This document shows, in pieces, positions 47,779 to 56,945 of a DNA stretch of 64,000 nt. Under the pieces are notes generated by a model that saw only the letters and a program-made list of their open reading frames with translations, was not told the DNA's origin and ran no database searches. The DNA lies in the NCBI RefSeq assembly GCF_000731315.1, contig NZ_HG938353.1, positions 3,720,001 through 3,784,000 of the forward strand, in the 5' to 3' direction. A program made the translations under genes and the position numbers. Source of the DNA: Neorhizobium galegae bv. orientalis str. HAMBI 540 (lineage in GTDB: Bacteria; Pseudomonadota; Alphaproteobacteria; Rhizobiales; Rhizobiaceae). Within the stretch, counting starts at the first letter, position 1; every line of letters begins with the position of its first letter.

Positions 47779-47793
47779 GTAAGGGTACCTTAC
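47779..47793. promoter_or_regulatory. inverted repeat, likely operator of the MarR-type regulator
   Basis: GTAAGG-GTA-CCTTAC: perfect 6-bp arms with 3-base spacer, between the divergent LysE and MarR genes (101 bp from the LysE start and 39 bp before marR). MarR proteins commonly bind such short symmetrical sites in their own promoters. Confidence 0.55.
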
Positions 47794-47831
47794 AAAATTT
47801 GCATATAAAGGCGAAAGGTGCCGAAGAAGGC

Positions 47832-48296
47832 ATGGACAGTTTGGGATTTCTGATCGCTGACAGTGCCCGATTGCTGCGTGCCGCCTTCGAGCGCCGCATC
47901 GCCGAGGCCGGCCTCGGACTGACGCCCGGCGAGGCGCGGGCGCTCCTGAACATCGCGACCGTCGACGGCAGCCGCCAGCTCGACATCGCTGCCCGCATGG
48001 GCGTCGAGCCGATGACGCTCTGCGCCTATCTCGACAAGCTGGAGGCACTCGGCCTGGTCGAAAGGCAGCAATGCTCTGCCGACCGGCGCGTCAAGCGGAT
48101 CAATCTCACCAAGACCTCCGACGAGATGATCGGCTCGATCCGCCACGAACTGAACGCCATCCTTGCTCAGGCGACCGAAGGCTTGAGCGAGGAAAACAGC
48201 CGCATCCTGCGCGAGGCATTGGCCGCGTTCAACGCCAACCTCCAGGCCGTAACCCCTTCAGTCATGCTCCAGACCGCATTCGATGAAAGCCGATAA
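47832..48296 (+). CDS. MarR family transcriptional regulator
   Basis: A 154-residue winged-helix regulator. The DNA-binding part is LTPGEARALLNIATVDGSRQLDIAARMGVEPMTLCAYLDKLEALGLVERQ and the wing SADRRVKRINLT, with dimerisation helices at both ends. It overlaps or abuts the following Bcr/CflA-type exporter gene and is divergent from LysE, so it probably represses both. The ligand is unknown. Confidence 0.9.
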   Translation: MDSLGFLIADSARLLRAAFERRIAEAGLGLTPGEARALLNIATVDGSRQLDIAARMGVEPMTLCAYLDKLEALGLVERQQCSADRRVKRINLTKTSDEMIGSIRHELNAILAQATEGLSEENSRILREALAAFNANLQAVTPSVMLQTAFDESR

Positions 48297-49494
48297 CATG
48301 CCGCCTGTCCCCGCTCGGATGAGCGAGCGCCGAACCACGATCATCGGCGCGCTCCTGACGGCGATCGGACCGATCTCGATGGCGATCTACACGCCGGCCA
48401 TGCCGGAACTGGTGCACGCCTTCTCGACCACGGAGGCAGCGATCAAGATGTCGCTGTCGCTCTATTTTGCCGGGTTCGCGCTGGCGCAGCTGGTCGCCGG
48501 CCCCGTCTCCGATGCCTTCGGCCGCAAGACCGCCTCGCTGAGTTTTCTCCTGATCTATCTCGCCGGTTCTCTGCTTGCCGCCTTTGCGCCGACGGTCGAA
48601 TGGGTGCTCGCCGGCCGCCTCGTCCAGGGTATCGGTGCCTCCGTCGGCATCACTGTGTCGCGCGCCATCGTGCGCGATCAGTTCAACGGCGGCGACGCGG
48701 CCCGCATCATCAATACGATGGGCATCATCCTGGCGATCGGGCCGTCCCTCGGTCCGACGATCGGCGGCCTTGCATTGGCGGCATTCGGCTGGCGGTCCGT
48801 CTTCCTGCTGATGGTCGGCTTCGGCGCCCTCCTCGTTTTCCTCTCGACCGTCTGCCTGAAGGAAACCACGGTACCCGATCGCAGTCGGCTGAAACCGCTG
48901 CGGCTCGTCCAGGCCTATGCGGAAATCGTCGCCTTGCCGCGCTTCCTGTTTACCGCGGTCGTTCTCGCCGGCGCGGTGGGCTCCATGTACGCACAGGCGG
49001 CCGTGTTGCCGTTCATCCTGATCGAGAGGGTCGGGCTGACGCCGACCCAGTTCGGCATGAGCATGCTGATGCAATCCGGCTTCTTCCTGATGGGGTCGGT
49101 CTGCCTGCGCGTCATCTCGAGATGGTTGCCGGCCGAACGCGCGCCCCTTGTCGGACTGATTTTCAGCGGCAGCGGTGGCCTCCTCATGGCCCTTTCGATC
49201 CACTACCTGCCGCCATCCTTTCTGTCGGTCATGGTGCCGGTTGCCATGTGCGCTTTCGGGATCGCCTTCGTATCGCCCTACATGACCGCGGCGGGCCTCA
49301 TCCCCTTCCCGCATATTGCCGGGTCGGCATCGGCAATGATGGGCTTCATCCAGATGGGCGCCGGCTTCGTGGGCGGCGTCGCCGCCGCCTCGATCGGCTC
49401 GCCGCTGCCGGCCTTCGGCATCGTCATTCCCGCCATGCACCTGATCGCCGTGCTCGGGTACATCGGTTTCCGAGTCGCCAGCCGCAGGGCATGA
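48283..49494 (+). CDS. Bcr/CflA family MFS drug-efflux transporter
   Basis: A 403-residue, 12-helix MFS protein; TAIGPISMAIYTPAMPEL and GPVSDAFGRKTASL are typical of the Bcr/CflA (DHA1) group. An ATG at 48298 with 1-bp spacing to the marR stop is an alternative start and may be the real one. The pair marR-exporter suggests drug- or metabolite-inducible efflux. Confidence 0.9.
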   Translation: MKADNMPPVPARMSERRTTIIGALLTAIGPISMAIYTPAMPELVHAFSTTEAAIKMSLSLYFAGFALAQLVAGPVSDAFGRKTASLSFLLIYLAGSLLAAFAPTVEWVLAGRLVQGIGASVGITVSRAIVRDQFNGGDAARIINTMGIILAIGPSLGPTIGGLALAAFGWRSVFLLMVGFGALLVFLSTVCLKETTVPDRSRLKPLRLVQAYAEIVALPRFLFTAVVLAGAVGSMYAQAAVLPFILIERVGLTPTQFGMSMLMQSGFFLMGSVCLRVISRWLPAERAPLVGLIFSGSGGLLMALSIHYLPPSFLSVMVPVAMCAFGIAFVSPYMTAAGLIPFPHIAGSASAMMGFIQMGAGFVGGVAAASIGSPLPAFGIVIPAMHLIAVLGYIGFRVASRRA

Positions 49495-49496
49495 AA

Positions 49497-49527
49497 AAGC
49501 CCGCCTCCCTTTCGGGTAGGCGGGCTT
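49497..49527 (-). terminator. terminator of argG
   Basis: Stem AAGCCCGCCT/AGGCGGGCTT with an 11-base loop that can itself pair CCC with GGG. On the minus strand it is followed by TTTTTC, so it ends the argG transcript; on the plus strand, after the exporter gene, no T-run follows. Confidence 0.85.
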
Positions 49528-49548
49528 CGGTGATCGGATTGTTTGGAA

Positions 49549-50772
49549 TTACTTGCCGAGATTGCGCTTGGCGAGGGTGCGCAGGCGCAGCGCATTGAGC
49601 TTGATGAAACCGGCAGCATCCTTCTGGTCGTAGGCGCCCTGGTCGTCCTCGAAGGTGACCAGCTTGTCGGAATAGAGCGACTTTTCGCTCTCGCGGCCGA
49701 TGACCATGACATTGCCCTTGTAGAGCTTCAGCGTCACTTCGCCTTCGACATGCTCCTGGCTCTTGTCGATCAGCGCCTGCAGCATTTCTCGCTCCGGCGA
49801 GAACCAGAAGCCGTAATAGATGAGCTCCGCGTAACGCGGCATGATGTCGTCCTTGAGATGGGCGGCACCGCGGTCGAGCGTGATCGACTCGATCGCCCGG
49901 TGGGCCGCCAGCAGGATCGTGCCGCCGGGGGTCTCGTAGACGCCCCGCGACTTCATGCCGACATAGCGGTTCTCGACGAGGTCGAGACGGCCGATGCCGT
50001 TGTCGCGGCCGTAATTGTTGAGCGCGGCAAGCAGGGTCGCCGGCGACATGGCGACACCGTTGATGGAAACCGCATCGCCTTGTCTGAAGCCGACCTTGAT
50101 GACGGTCGCCTTGTCCGGAGCAGCTTCCGGCGAGATCGTGCGCATATGCACGTATTCGGGAGCCTCAACGGCCGGGTCTTCCAGAACCTTGCCCTCGGAA
50201 GAGGAGTGCAGCAGGTTGGCATCGACCGAGAACGGCGCTTCGCCCATCTTGTCCTTGGCGACCGGGATCTGGTTTTCCTCGGCGAATTTCAGAAGATCGG
50301 TGCGGCTCTTGAACGCCCAGTCGCGCCACGGGGCGATGACCTTAATATCCGGGTTCAGCGCATAGGCCGAAAGCTCGAAACGGACCTGGTCGTTGCCCTT
50401 GCCTGTGGCGCCATGGGCGATCGCATCGGCACCGGTCTTTTTGGCGATCTCGATCAGGTGCTTGGAGATCAGCGGACGGGCGATCGAGGTGCCGAGCAGG
50501 TAGACGCCTTCATAGACGGCGTTGGCGCGGAACATCGGGAAGACGAAATCGCGCACGAATTCCTCGCGCACGTCCTCGATATAGATCTCCTTGATGCCGA
50601 GCATCTCGGCCTTCTTGCGAGCCGGCTCCAGCTCCTCGCCCTGGCCGAGATCGGCGGTGAAGGTCACCACCTCGGCATTCAGTTCGGTCTGCAGCCATTT
50701 CAGGATGATCGAGGTGTCGAGACCGCCGGAATAGGCGAGAACGACCTTCTTTACGTCTTTCGGGAGTACCAT
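49549..50772 (-). CDS. argG: argininosuccinate synthase
   Basis: Joins citrulline and aspartate in arginine synthesis. The 407-residue protein has the P-loop [46 protein letters not shown] and the conserved C-terminal [18 protein letters not shown]. It stands alone, with its own terminator. Confidence 0.97.
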   Translation of the reverse strand: MVLPKDVKKVVLAYSGGLDTSIILKWLQTELNAEVVTFTADLGQGEELEPARKKAEMLGIKEIYIEDVREEFVRDFVFPMFRANAVYEGVYLLGTSIARPLISKHLIEIAKKTGADAIAHGATGKGNDQVRFELSAYALNPDIKVIAPWRDWAFKSRTDLLKFAEENQIPVAKDKMGEAPFSVDANLLHSSSEGKVLEDPAVEAPEYVHMRTISPEAAPDKATVIKVGFRQGDAVSINGVAMSPATLLAALNNYGRDNGIGRLDLVENRYVGMKSRGVYETPGGTILLAAHRAIESITLDRGAAHLKDDIMPRYAELIYYGFWFSPEREMLQALIDKSQEHVEGEVTLKLYKGNVMVIGRESEKSLYSDKLVTFEDDQGAYDQKDAAGFIKLNALRLRTLAKRNLGK

Positions 50773-50879
50773 GTCGATTTACGTCCGTCTGCGGGTGGAA
50801 GCGGTTCTTGAAACTGCCAAGTCAGGATTTGCGGCACTTTTAGCGAGTTTCTTGAGCCACGCAAGAAAAACCCGGCAAA

Positions 50880-50897
50880 CTGTAACTGTCATGTCAC
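50880..50897 (+). promoter_or_regulatory. possible weak Pho-box pair upstream of SDR gene
   Basis: CTGTAAC, four bases, ATGTCAC: 5/7 and 5/7 matches to the CTGTCAT half-site at the correct 11-bp spacing, about 73 bp upstream of the SDR start. There is no third repeat. This is weak compared with the site at 44231-44270. Confidence 0.3.
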
Positions 50898-50969
50898 GTT
50901 GACACGCTTGGTTACGAGTTCCATATCCCGCCCGACCTTTGAACAGCAGCGCCCTAGAGGAGATCTGCC

Positions 50970-51827
50970 ATGACCATCACTCATCCCGCTCTGAAAAAGG
51001 ACAATGTCGCCGTGATTACCGGGGCCGCATCCGGCATCGGTCTGGCGGCGGCGAAGGAATTTGCCCGGATGGGCCTTTCCGTAGTCCTTGCCGATCTGGA
51101 GGGCGACAAGCTTGCGGAAGCTTGCCGCGAGGTCGCGGCCCTTGCCGAAGACGGCGAGGCGGACGTCGCCGCCATCGGCACCGACGTTTCGAAGCCGGAT
51201 GAGATCGAGGCTCTGGAACGCGCCGTCATCCAGCGTTTCGGCCGGGTGCATGTGCTTATGAACAATGCCGGCATCAGCCCGGGGAGTTCGATATTCGGGC
51301 CGCAGGTCAACTGGGACAGCATTTTCGCCGTCAATCTCCTCGGCGTTATCAACGGTACGCGGACGTTCGGGCCGGCCATGATCGCCCATGGCGAGCCGTC
51401 GCTGATCATCAATACCGGCTCGAAACAGGGGATCACCACCCCACCCGGCAATCCCGCCTACAATGTCGCCAAGGCCGGTGTGAAGGCGTTCACCGAAGCG
51501 CTCCAGCACGAGCTTCGCAACACGCCCGACTGCCATGTGTCGGCCCATCTGCTCATCCCAGGCTTCGTGTTTACCGGCCTGACCAAGGGCGACCGCATCG
51601 AAAAGCCCGCCGGCGCCTGGACGCCGGAACAGACGGTCGAGTTCATGCTCGCCAGCCTCGAGCGCGGTGATTTCTATATTCTCTGCCCAGACAACGACGT
51701 GGACCGGGCGACAGACGAACGCCGCATGGCCTGGGCGATCGGCGACATCATCGAGAACCGCCCGCCGCTGTCGCGCTGGCATCCGAATTTCGCGGATGCG
51801 TCAAAGGAATTCATCTCCAAGCGCTGA
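50970..51827 (+). CDS. SDR family oxidoreductase
   Basis: A 285-residue classical SDR: TGAASGIGLAAAKEFA, VLMNNAGISPGS, a catalytic Ser in NTGSKQGI, and YNVAKAG with Tyr and Lys four apart. The strand-2 end reads VLADLEGDK, with Asp suggesting NAD. The substrate is unknown. A GGAG motif lies 10 bases upstream of the start. Confidence 0.9.
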   Translation: MTITHPALKKDNVAVITGAASGIGLAAAKEFARMGLSVVLADLEGDKLAEACREVAALAEDGEADVAAIGTDVSKPDEIEALERAVIQRFGRVHVLMNNAGISPGSSIFGPQVNWDSIFAVNLLGVINGTRTFGPAMIAHGEPSLIINTGSKQGITTPPGNPAYNVAKAGVKAFTEALQHELRNTPDCHVSAHLLIPGFVFTGLTKGDRIEKPAGAWTPEQTVEFMLASLERGDFYILCPDNDVDRATDERRMAWAIGDIIENRPPLSRWHPNFADASKEFISKR

Positions 51828-51900
51828 GCGCCTGATTGGCATAGCCGCGAAAGCCGGGTAAATGGAGCACTCCTTTATCCGGCTATTCGAGCGTGCGCCC

Positions 51901-52542
51901 ATGGATTTCCTGCCGAGCCTTGCCACCCTCCTCGCCTTCACGGCTGCCGGTCTGCTTCTGGCGCTGACTCCGGGGCCGGATATGACGCTGTCGATCAGCC
52001 GCGCGCTCGGCCAGGGCCGGCGACCCGCGCTGTTCGTGGTGCTCGGCACCAGCCTCGGCGTCATCTGCCACACGCTGCTGGTCGCTTTCGGCATCTCGGC
52101 GCTGATCACCGCTTCGCCGACCGCCTTCTTCATCCTCAAGACCGGCGGCGCCGCCTATCTGCTCTGGCTGGCGATCCAGGCGATCCGCTTCGGCTCAAAA
52201 CTGTCGGTGGAGAAGGTCGACCAGACCAAGGCGAGCGCGCTTGCCAACATTTCGACGGGCTTTTGGGTGAACCTTTTGAATCCCAAGGTCATCATTTTCT
52301 TCATGACCTTCCTGCCGCAATTCGTCACCGCCGGCGATCCGGACGTCACGAGCAAGCTGATTTTCCTAGGGGTCTATTTCATCGTCATCGGCATGCCGGT
52401 GAACGTGATCGTCGTCCTTGCCGCCGACCGCCTGGCCAACTGGCTGCAGGCCAACCCGAAGGTCCTGCGCGGCATCGACTACACCTTTGCCGGCGTCTTC
52501 TCGGTCTTCGCGGCGAAGATTTTCTTCACCCAGGCACGCTGA
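51901..52542 (+). CDS. LysE family translocator (RhtB-like)
   Basis: A 213-residue, six-helix exporter: LLLALTPGPDMTLSISRALGQG at the N-terminus, GFWVNLLNPKVIIFFMTFLPQFV in the middle, typical of RhtB-type amino-acid exporters. An ATG 13 codons upstream (51862) is possible; MDFLPSLATLL matches the family better. It converges on rlmN. Confidence 0.88.
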   Translation: MDFLPSLATLLAFTAAGLLLALTPGPDMTLSISRALGQGRRPALFVVLGTSLGVICHTLLVAFGISALITASPTAFFILKTGGAAYLLWLAIQAIRFGSKLSVEKVDQTKASALANISTGFWVNLLNPKVIIFFMTFLPQFVTAGDPDVTSKLIFLGVYFIVIGMPVNVIVVLAADRLANWLQANPKVLRGIDYTFAGVFSVFAAKIFFTQAR

Positions 52543-52564
52543 CAGAAAAGCCGGCCTGGTCTCC

Positions 52565-53803
52565 TCAGTCGTCCTCGCCGTGCCCGGCGATCATCATCGC
52601 CTCGAAGGCGAGGCGATCGGTCTTGCGCATCCGCTCCGATTCCGATTTCAGCTGGCCGCAGGCGGCGAGGATGTCGCGGCCGCGCGGGGTGCGGATCGGC
52701 GAGGCGTAACCCGCCTGGTTGATGAAGTCGGCGAATTTCTCGATCTGCGCCCATTCCGAACACTGGTAGTTCGTGCCCGGCCAGGGATTGAACGGGATCA
52801 GGTTGATCTTGGAGGGAATGCCCTTCAAAAGCTGGATCAGCGCCTTGGCGTCCTCCAGGCTGTCGTTGACGTCCTTCAGCATCACATATTCGAAGGTGAT
52901 GCGGCGGGCGTTCGAAAGACCGGGATAGTTGCGGCAGGCCTCGATCAGCTCCTTCAGCGGATATTTCTTGTTGATCGGCACCAGCATGTCGCGCAGGTCG
53001 TCGCGCACCGCATGCAGCGAGATCGCGAGCATCACGCCGATCTCGTCGCCGGTCCGGAAGATTTCCGGGACCACGCCTGAGGTCGACAGGGTGACACGGC
53101 GTCGCGACAACGACAGCCCGTCGCCGTCGGTGGCGATCAGCAGGGCCGTCTTGACGCTTTCGAAATTGTAGAGTGGCTCGCCCATGCCCATCATCACGAC
53201 ATTGGTCACCTTGCGGTCGCCGGTCGGCACGTAGGCGCCCGGCGGCGTGTCGGTACCGGGGAAATCGCCGAGCCGGTCACGTGCCAGCAGCAGCTGGGCG
53301 AGAATTTCCTCAGCCGTCAGGTTGCGCACCAGGCGCTGCGTTCCGGTATGACAGAACGAACAGGTGAGCGAACAGCCGACCTGACTCGAGATGCAGAGCG
53401 TGCCGCGGCCTTCCTCCGGAATGTAGACGGTCTCGACTTCGACCGGACGGCCGGCGCCGCGCGGCGGAAAGCGCAACAGCCATTTGCGGGTGCCGTCATT
53501 GGAAACCTGTTCCTCGACGATTTCCGGACGCGCGATGGTGAAATGCAGCTTCAGCATCTCGCGCATGTCCTTGGCGACATTGGTCATCGCGTCGAAATCG
53601 GATACGCCTCGGATATAGAGCCAGTGCCAGAGCTGGCTGACGCGCATCCGCACCTGCTTTTCAGATACGCCCTTTTCCTTCAGCGCCTGCGCCATGTCCT
53701 CGCGCGAAAGCCCGATCAGCGACGGCTTGGTGCCGTACAGATCCGGATTGGCGACGAGCGGCGTCTTGATGGCAAGCGGCGCCAGAGCCTCTGAGACTGA
53801 CAT
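52565..53803 (-). CDS. rlmN: 23S rRNA/tRNA adenine-C2 methyltransferase RlmN
   Basis: Radical-SAM enzyme that methylates C2 of adenosine 2503 in 23S rRNA and A37 in tRNAs. The 412-residue protein has the cluster-binding [11 protein letters not shown], the [12 protein letters not shown] block, the later ALSLHAVRD-like segment ([11 protein letters not shown]) and the catalytic Cys in AACGQL near the C-terminus. I start at [10 protein letters not shown]. Confidence 0.96.
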   Translation of the reverse strand: MSVSEALAPLAIKTPLVANPDLYGTKPSLIGLSREDMAQALKEKGVSEKQVRMRVSQLWHWLYIRGVSDFDAMTNVAKDMREMLKLHFTIARPEIVEEQVSNDGTRKWLLRFPPRGAGRPVEVETVYIPEEGRGTLCISSQVGCSLTCSFCHTGTQRLVRNLTAEEILAQLLLARDRLGDFPGTDTPPGAYVPTGDRKVTNVVMMGMGEPLYNFESVKTALLIATDGDGLSLSRRRVTLSTSGVVPEIFRTGDEIGVMLAISLHAVRDDLRDMLVPINKKYPLKELIEACRNYPGLSNARRITFEYVMLKDVNDSLEDAKALIQLLKGIPSKINLIPFNPWPGTNYQCSEWAQIEKFADFINQAGYASPIRTPRGRDILAACGQLKSESERMRKTDRLAFEAMMIAGHGEDD

Positions 53804-53976
53804 TCTTCTATCCCGTTCGAACACATGCAGCTTTCCCACGATCGATCAGCGGGAAAGTCAGGGCATGTTGGATGCGTGAAACCTGTATCGGCCCATCGGG
53901 CACATGTGCCGGACCTTCGTTGGGCGGGGCTTTATCATCAAATAGCCGCCGCGTCACTATTCTTCAAGAAATGCAA

Positions 53977-54000
53977 AAGGCCGGTGCTGCGACCGGCCTT
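53977..54000 (-). terminator. terminator of the IalB-like gene
   Basis: AAGGCCGGT/ACCGGCCTT, 9-bp arms and 6-base loop; on the minus strand followed by TTTGC. It lies 24 bp after the gene's stop. Confidence 0.85.
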
Positions 54001-54024
54001 CCAACTCTTGCTGCGCACAGACGC

Positions 54025-54591
54025 TTACTTGCAGGTTTCGATCTGCTTCAACGCCGCTGCAATGCCCTGCAGCGAATAGGCATAGGAGGTCTTTGTGCCG
54101 CGGCCGGAAACGGCGCTGACGCTCATGTTGTGACCTGTCTTCATCGCCGCGACGAGCGCCGGCTCCTCGGCGGCGTTCTCGACCCAGGCCGCCTTGTCCT
54201 TGGTGAACATCGTGAAGTTCTTCTTGTCGATCGTCACCGTCACCTTGGAATTCGGCTGCAGAACGTATCCGACCATTGCCTGCGGCTCGTAGGAAATGTT
54301 CTGGCCGGGCCGCTGCGAGACGATAAAGAAGATATCGCCGTGATCGACGCTGGCCGGTTCCTTGGTGGTCGGCACCGAAAGCACGTAACAGACGTTGCTG
54401 GCGCCCGACTTGTAGGAATAGGCGCCCCACGCCTTGAATTGCTGGATGCGGGTGGGACCTGCGGCGGCCGGTGCCGGCGCCTGGGCCTGTTGGGGCTTGG
54501 CCGGGGCAGTGGCCTTCGGCGCCTGAGCCGATGCCAGGCCGGTGCTTGCAGCCAAGATTGCCAATGCGGTTGCGATTGTTCTTACAGACAT
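54025..54591 (-). CDS. invasion-associated locus B (IalB) family protein
   Basis: A 188-residue exported protein: signal peptide ending ASTGLASA, a Pro/Ala/Gln-rich linker, then the IalB domain (WGAYSYKSGASNVCYVLSVPTTKEP, GDIFFIVSQRPGQ, MVGYVLQPNSKV). Two cysteines remain (NVCYVL, ETCK) that may form a disulfide. IalB is linked to erythrocyte invasion in Bartonella, but the domain is common in free-living rhizobia where the role is unknown. Confidence 0.88.
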   Translation of the reverse strand: MSVRTIATALAILAASTGLASAQAPKATAPAKPQQAQAPAPAAAGPTRIQQFKAWGAYSYKSGASNVCYVLSVPTTKEPASVDHGDIFFIVSQRPGQNISYEPQAMVGYVLQPNSKVTVTIDKKNFTMFTKDKAAWVENAAEEPALVAAMKTGHNMSVSAVSGRGTKTSYAYSLQGIAAALKQIETCK

Positions 54592-54919
54592 GGTCTCCTG
54601 CCGGTTTTGTTAGTTCAACGGCCCGAGCGGGCAAGCCTTGCCAGGCATGATCCTGATTCGGTGCATTTTGACTTGATCCTGGTTACCAAACCGTCAACCA
54701 GACTATTAGAATCTGCTGAATCTCCTGCCTTGGCCCATAGGTGCGTGGAGATAGCACTCCCCCCATGCCTCCAAAGAGCCAACCAGCAGAATTTCCATGC
54801 GTTTCGTCAATCAGTGACACAAGGATTGGGGCAAGAGTTTGTCCTTTTCCTAACTCTCACAATGACATTAGAATGGTCGAATATGACGCGAATCTCATCG
54901 GAAACTGTGCGCAGCGTAA
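54592..54919. other. intergenic region between IalB-like gene and ECF sigma gene
   Basis: A 328-bp AT-richer gap between divergent genes. It contains the IalB promoter side and the sigma-gene leader. I see one inverted repeat, CTGGTT/AACCAG with an 11-base spacer, at 54679-54701. No convincing small gene or RNA could be supported; a frame at 54741-54929 looks incidental. Confidence 0.5.
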
Positions 54920-55483
54920 ATGGATGTAGACGAAAGAGACCACTTCGCCGGCTTGGTAAGGGCAGTGGCCGATGAGCGCGATCAGGCAGCTTTTACCGTG
55001 CTGTTCGATTATTACGCGCCGCGTCTGAAATCCTGGCTGGTGAAGCGGTCGATGCGGCCCGACGATGCGGAGGAACTCGTCCAGGAGGTGATGGCCGTTC
55101 TCTGGCACCGCGCCGGCCTCTACGATCCGGCCCGATCCTCCCTGTCCACCTGGCTTTTCCGCATCGCCCGCAACCGTCGCATCGATGCGGAACGGCGGGC
55201 GAGGCACAAGTATCTGGACGTCTACGAACCCCTGTTCTTCGTGACCGAGGCGCCGGGCGCCGATACGATTTTCGAAGGCGAGGAACGGGATGCGCAGGTG
55301 CGTGCAGCCCTTGCCGATATCCCTGGCGAACAGATGGAAATGGTGCGGGCGGCCTTCTTCCTCGGCCAGTCCCATTCGGAAATCGCCTCGTCCACGGGCC
55401 TGCCGCTCGGGACGGTGAAGTCGCGAATCCGGCTTGCATTCGAGCGCTTGCGAAGAGTTCTCGACGATCCTTCGGGGGAATGA
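54920..55483 (+). CDS. ECF-type RNA polymerase sigma factor
   Basis: A 187-residue sigma-70-family protein: region 2 (FTVLFDYYAPRLKSWLVKRS, DDAEELVQEVMAVLWHRAGLYDPARSSLSTWLFRIARNRRID) and region 4 (MEMVRAAFFLGQSHSEIASSTGLPLGTVKSRIRLAFERLRR). No anti-sigma gene follows: the next gene is DUF1232 on the other strand. It must be controlled by a partner elsewhere, by transcription, or by its own tail. Confidence 0.92.
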   Translation: MDVDERDHFAGLVRAVADERDQAAFTVLFDYYAPRLKSWLVKRSMRPDDAEELVQEVMAVLWHRAGLYDPARSSLSTWLFRIARNRRIDAERRARHKYLDVYEPLFFVTEAPGADTIFEGEERDAQVRAALADIPGEQMEMVRAAFFLGQSHSEIASSTGLPLGTVKSRIRLAFERLRRVLDDPSGE

Positions 55484-55495
55484 CGCCCCGTGAGA

Positions 55496-55894
55496 CTATT
55501 TGCCGCGCACGCCGTCGGCGATGTCGGGATTGTCCGCCAGCGCCAGATCGGCAGCCTCGTAATGGCGGTCGGCAATATGGCCCTGGATCATCCGGAAAGC
55601 TGCTGCGAGCACGGCGACATCGTCGGTGAAGCCGACGAGGACGAACATGTCCGGCAGAAAATCGATCGGCATGATGAAATAGGCAAGCGCCGCAAGCAGG
55701 ACGCCCCGCACCCGCGTCGGAGTCCGCCGGTCGATCGCGCAGTAATAGGCGGCGATCAGGTCGCGGCTGAACGGCACCTGCCGGACGGCCCGCTTCAGGG
55801 TCGGCCAGAACCTGGCGCGCACCTGCCGCTCGCGGCGGTCTTGCGTATCCTCGTCACCCGGCAACAGAATCTCGCCGATCTTCACGTCGTCCAT
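55496..55894 (-). CDS. DUF1232 (YkvA) family membrane protein
   Basis: A 132-residue small membrane protein: YYCAIDRRTPTRVRGVLLAALAYFIMPIDFLPDMFVLVGFTDDVAVLAAAF is the DUF1232 core with one or two helices. The function is unknown. It converges with the ECF sigma gene, 12 bp apart. Confidence 0.9.
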   Translation of the reverse strand: MDDVKIGEILLPGDEDTQDRRERQVRARFWPTLKRAVRQVPFSRDLIAAYYCAIDRRTPTRVRGVLLAALAYFIMPIDFLPDMFVLVGFTDDVAVLAAAFRMIQGHIADRHYEAADLALADNPDIADGVRGK

Positions 55895-55950
55895 GGTCGC
55901 TCCGTTCGCTCAACGTGTGCCCACCCAATATGGGCTCTAGACCATGAAGT

Positions 55951-56253
55951 TCAATTGCGGCGCGAGGATGCCTTGTCCATCGCCCGGGCAAGCTTGAAGT
56001 CGATGTCGGTCAGGCCTTTGGTCGCGTGGGTGGTCAACAGCACGTCGACCCGCGAATAGACGTTCGACCATTCCGGGTGATGGTTGAGCTTCTCGGCGGA
56101 CAGTGCGCATTCGGCCATGAAACCGAAGGCCTCGATGAAGGTCTTGAACTTGAAGCTCTTGAAGATCGCATCGCCTTCGGGCTTCAGATCCCAGCCGTCA
56201 AGCGTCGCGAACTCGCGCTCGACGCTCGCCGTATCCAGCTTTTCGTAGTTCAT
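55951..56253 (-). CDS. phhB: 4a-hydroxytetrahydrobiopterin dehydratase
   Basis: Pterin-4-alpha-carbinolamine dehydratase, 100 residues. The family motif is AEKLNHHPEWSNVYSRVDVLLTTH with the catalytic histidines, and FKFKTFIEAFGFM before it. No phenylalanine hydroxylase gene is near, so it may act in pterin or molybdopterin metabolism. Confidence 0.93.
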   Translation of the reverse strand: MNYEKLDTASVEREFATLDGWDLKPEGDAIFKSFKFKTFIEAFGFMAECALSAEKLNHHPEWSNVYSRVDVLLTTHATKGLTDIDFKLARAMDKASSRRN

Positions 56254-56288
56254 CGTCCAACGCTCCTTCGGAAAGGGGCTGCTTCGGG

Positions 56289-56879
56289 TTAAAGGAGGCT
56301 TTTTGCCGGCTCCATGTCGCCAGCATAGGCGGTGCCGTAGCTCGCCTCCTGCAGGGGGAAGATTTCCTCCGTCAGATAAGGCCCGCCCCCGACCGATTCC
56401 TTCGATGACAGCAGCACGAAACGCGGCACCGTGAAGGGCGCCGTATAGAAGTTGCCGCGGCCGGAAAGGTAGTGGACCACATCGTCCAGCCGGCAATTCT
56501 TGAGCCGTGCGAGCGTCACATGCGGCGTGAACTTGCGAGGATCCGGCGGCAGGCCGAAACGCTGGCAGATCCGCTCGATCTCCGCCTGCAGCGCGTAGAT
56601 TTCCGGTGAAGGCGAAACGCCGGCCCAGATGGAATGCGGCTTCTTCGATCCGAAGGAGCCGATCCCGGTCAGCGTCGCCTGGAATTCCGGCCGGTCGATA
56701 CGGTCCAGACGGTCGACGATCTCGTCGGCGGTGCGGCCATCGACATCGCCGATAAAGCGTAGAGTGATGTGATAATTCTCCACGTCGATCCACCGGGCAC
56801 CGGGGATCCCGCCGCGCAGGAGCGACAGGCTCATCGCTACATTGCGCGGAACTTCGAGGGCGGTGAAAAGTCTCGGCAT
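56289..56879 (-). CDS. thpR: RNA 2',3'-cyclic phosphodiesterase
   Basis: A 196-residue 2H phosphoesterase (LigT/ThpR). The paired HxT motifs are seen as YHITLRFIGDV near residue 40 and PHVTLARLKN near residue 121. The MPRLFTALEVP N-terminus is characteristic. It precedes phhB on the same strand by 35 bp. Confidence 0.93.
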   Translation of the reverse strand: MPRLFTALEVPRNVAMSLSLLRGGIPGARWIDVENYHITLRFIGDVDGRTADEIVDRLDRIDRPEFQATLTGIGSFGSKKPHSIWAGVSPSPEIYALQAEIERICQRFGLPPDPRKFTPHVTLARLKNCRLDDVVHYLSGRGNFYTAPFTVPRFVLLSSKESVGGGPYLTEEIFPLQEASYGTAYAGDMEPAKSLL

Positions 56880-56945
56880 AGGGACCTCCTCGAATCTTTT
56901 GCAGATGCAAACAGCGAATCATGCAACGGAGTTCCGCGCAAGCTG

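Noticed and set aside
54741..54929. Small 62-codon frame upstream of the ECF sigma gene
   Set aside because: No ribosome-binding site, overlaps the sigma start, and the composition is unlike a real protein.
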